Source: Heliocidaris erythrogramma
Taxonomy: Eukaryota; Echinodermata; Echinoidea; Camarodonta; Echinometridae
Reading direction: 5' to 3'
NCBI GenBank assembly: GCA_025617745.1
Contig: CM046856.1
Location: forward strand, 41,352,888 to 41,416,887
Length of the DNA: 64,000 nt
Shown here in pieces: positions 63,326 to 64,000 of the stretch. The notes beneath the pieces are model-generated. The model was not told the DNA's origin. It saw only the letters and a list, made by a program, of their open reading frames with translations, and did no database searches. How positions within the stretch are numbered: the stretch's first letter is position 1; the number at the start of each line of letters is the position of its first letter. The translations under genes and the position numbers were made by a program.

Positions 63326-63520
63326 GTTTACATGGCTTTACTTCCGAGGACAACTATTGTTCCTCTATTGTTACTCGTCCTCGGACAGTCGACGGAATAA
63401 GGCATAAATTCATTGTTCGACGTTCGAGGACTATTGTCCGGCTTCCGAGGACCATTGTTGTCATGATTTTTTTTTTGTTCTCTGTCCGAAAATGTCCTCG
63501 GACATAATGCTACACAAACG
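63326..63520 (+). repeat. CCGAGGAC module, copy 4
   Basis: About 195 bp, almost identical to copy 3, again between CA-rich tracts (63294-63325 and 63521-63533). Confidence 0.8.
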
Positions 63521-64000
63521 CACACCCACACACACAGGGTGTGTATGCTTTTCTCTTTACATGTCCAAGATACAACTTTAGCATCATGCTTTGCAGTTTT
63601 GTAGTATGAATTGAATACTGAGCGAGCGAGCGAGCAACTTCCAATATTCAAAATTTGTGAGGTCGCAATTACACTGTAATATAAAAACTGGGAAACACAA
63701 TTCTAATGAGGTTTCATTTGCAAAATTTCACAATGAAAATATATTTAATAAGCTATACTTTTAATACGAGCGAGCCTAGCGAGTGAGCATTTGGGAATAT
63801 TGGCTCCGAGTCACTTTGGATTAGGGGCACATGTTATGGAAAAGGAAACGTACTTATTAGAAAAATAAATGAATGTGTAGAAAAGGTAGATCAGGCAGTT
63901 ATCAGAGGTGAAAAGGGGCACTAATAACACCTCAAAAGGGGCATTTATAAGTGTAAGAGGTATAGCGCTACCTCTTGGCAGATGCTGTACATGGTAGAAT
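63521..64000. other. Gene-free right edge
   Basis: CACAGGGTGTGTATGCTTTT at about 63533 is shared with 31281-31313 (reverse) and 50401. The rest is AT-rich with GAGC repeats near 63619 and 63770. No gene seen. Confidence 0.45.

Overview
The window is a piece of an animal nuclear genome. It has one recognisable host gene, a five-coding-exon gene with GT-AG introns, in a landscape dominated by mobile elements, poly-G runs and (TA)n/(CA)n microsatellites. The protein is a lipid droplet-associated hydrolase (LDAH), an animal family. The company it keeps (a DIRS1-type tyrosine-recombinase retrotransposon, Tx1/L1-like and CR1/L2-like non-LTR elements, GIY-YIG Penelope-like elements, a Mag/SURL-like Ty3/Gypsy element and a TU-like foldback with 15-bp repeats) suggests a marine deuterostome, most likely an echinoderm such as a sea urchin. 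The organism is an inference, not proven by the sequence.

Layout. 1-2.8 kb: AT-rich, no gene, with one CpG-rich segment open on both strands. 2.86-8.79 kb: two arrays of a ~353-bp repeat in opposite orientation, each unit carrying two RFX/X-box-like palindromes, around a 2.2-kb spacer with a tRNA-derived SINE. 8.82-9.12 kb: a decayed end of a DIRS element, then a minisatellite. 9.71-16.23 kb: LDAH on the + strand; its 3.5-kb intron 2 holds a THAP-derived MITE and a TU-like foldback. 16.2-23.2 kb: CR1/L2 tails and an internally deleted CR1/L2 copy. 23.4-31 kb: Tx1-like copy A (- strand), nearly open, with a tandem-repeat region upstream. 31.1-32.3 kb: a Tx1 3' fragment and an L1-type ORF1. 32.4-37.8 kb: a complete Gypsy element with 133-bp LTRs and 5-bp target duplication. 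38-43.9 kb: degenerate repeats and two Penelope clusters, one a head-to-head inverted pair. 44.0-48.2 kb: Tx1-like copy B (+), badly decayed. 48.45 kb: a tRNA-Arg(UCU). 48.56-50.34 kb: a 5'-truncated Penelope element. 50.75-61.56 kb: Tx1-like copy C (-), split by a 6.2-kb DIRS element and by a 0.77-kb CR1/L2 piece. 61.6-63.2 kb: a two-unit ~555-bp tandem repeat. 63.3-64 kb: the fourth copy of a ~195-bp repeat and gene-free sequence.

LDAH is the only gene here likely to serve the animal's own physiology, apart from the tRNA. The rest is transposon biology: elements inserted into each other and into microsatellites, with several junctions that record how they moved (circle-junction region in DIRS, snap-back palindrome and hammerhead-like motifs in Penelope, target duplication in Gypsy). 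Structures most worth a second look are the dual X-box satellite, the four-copy CCGAGGAC module inside (CA)n tracts, and the unrelated tandem arrays upstream of each Tx1-like copy.
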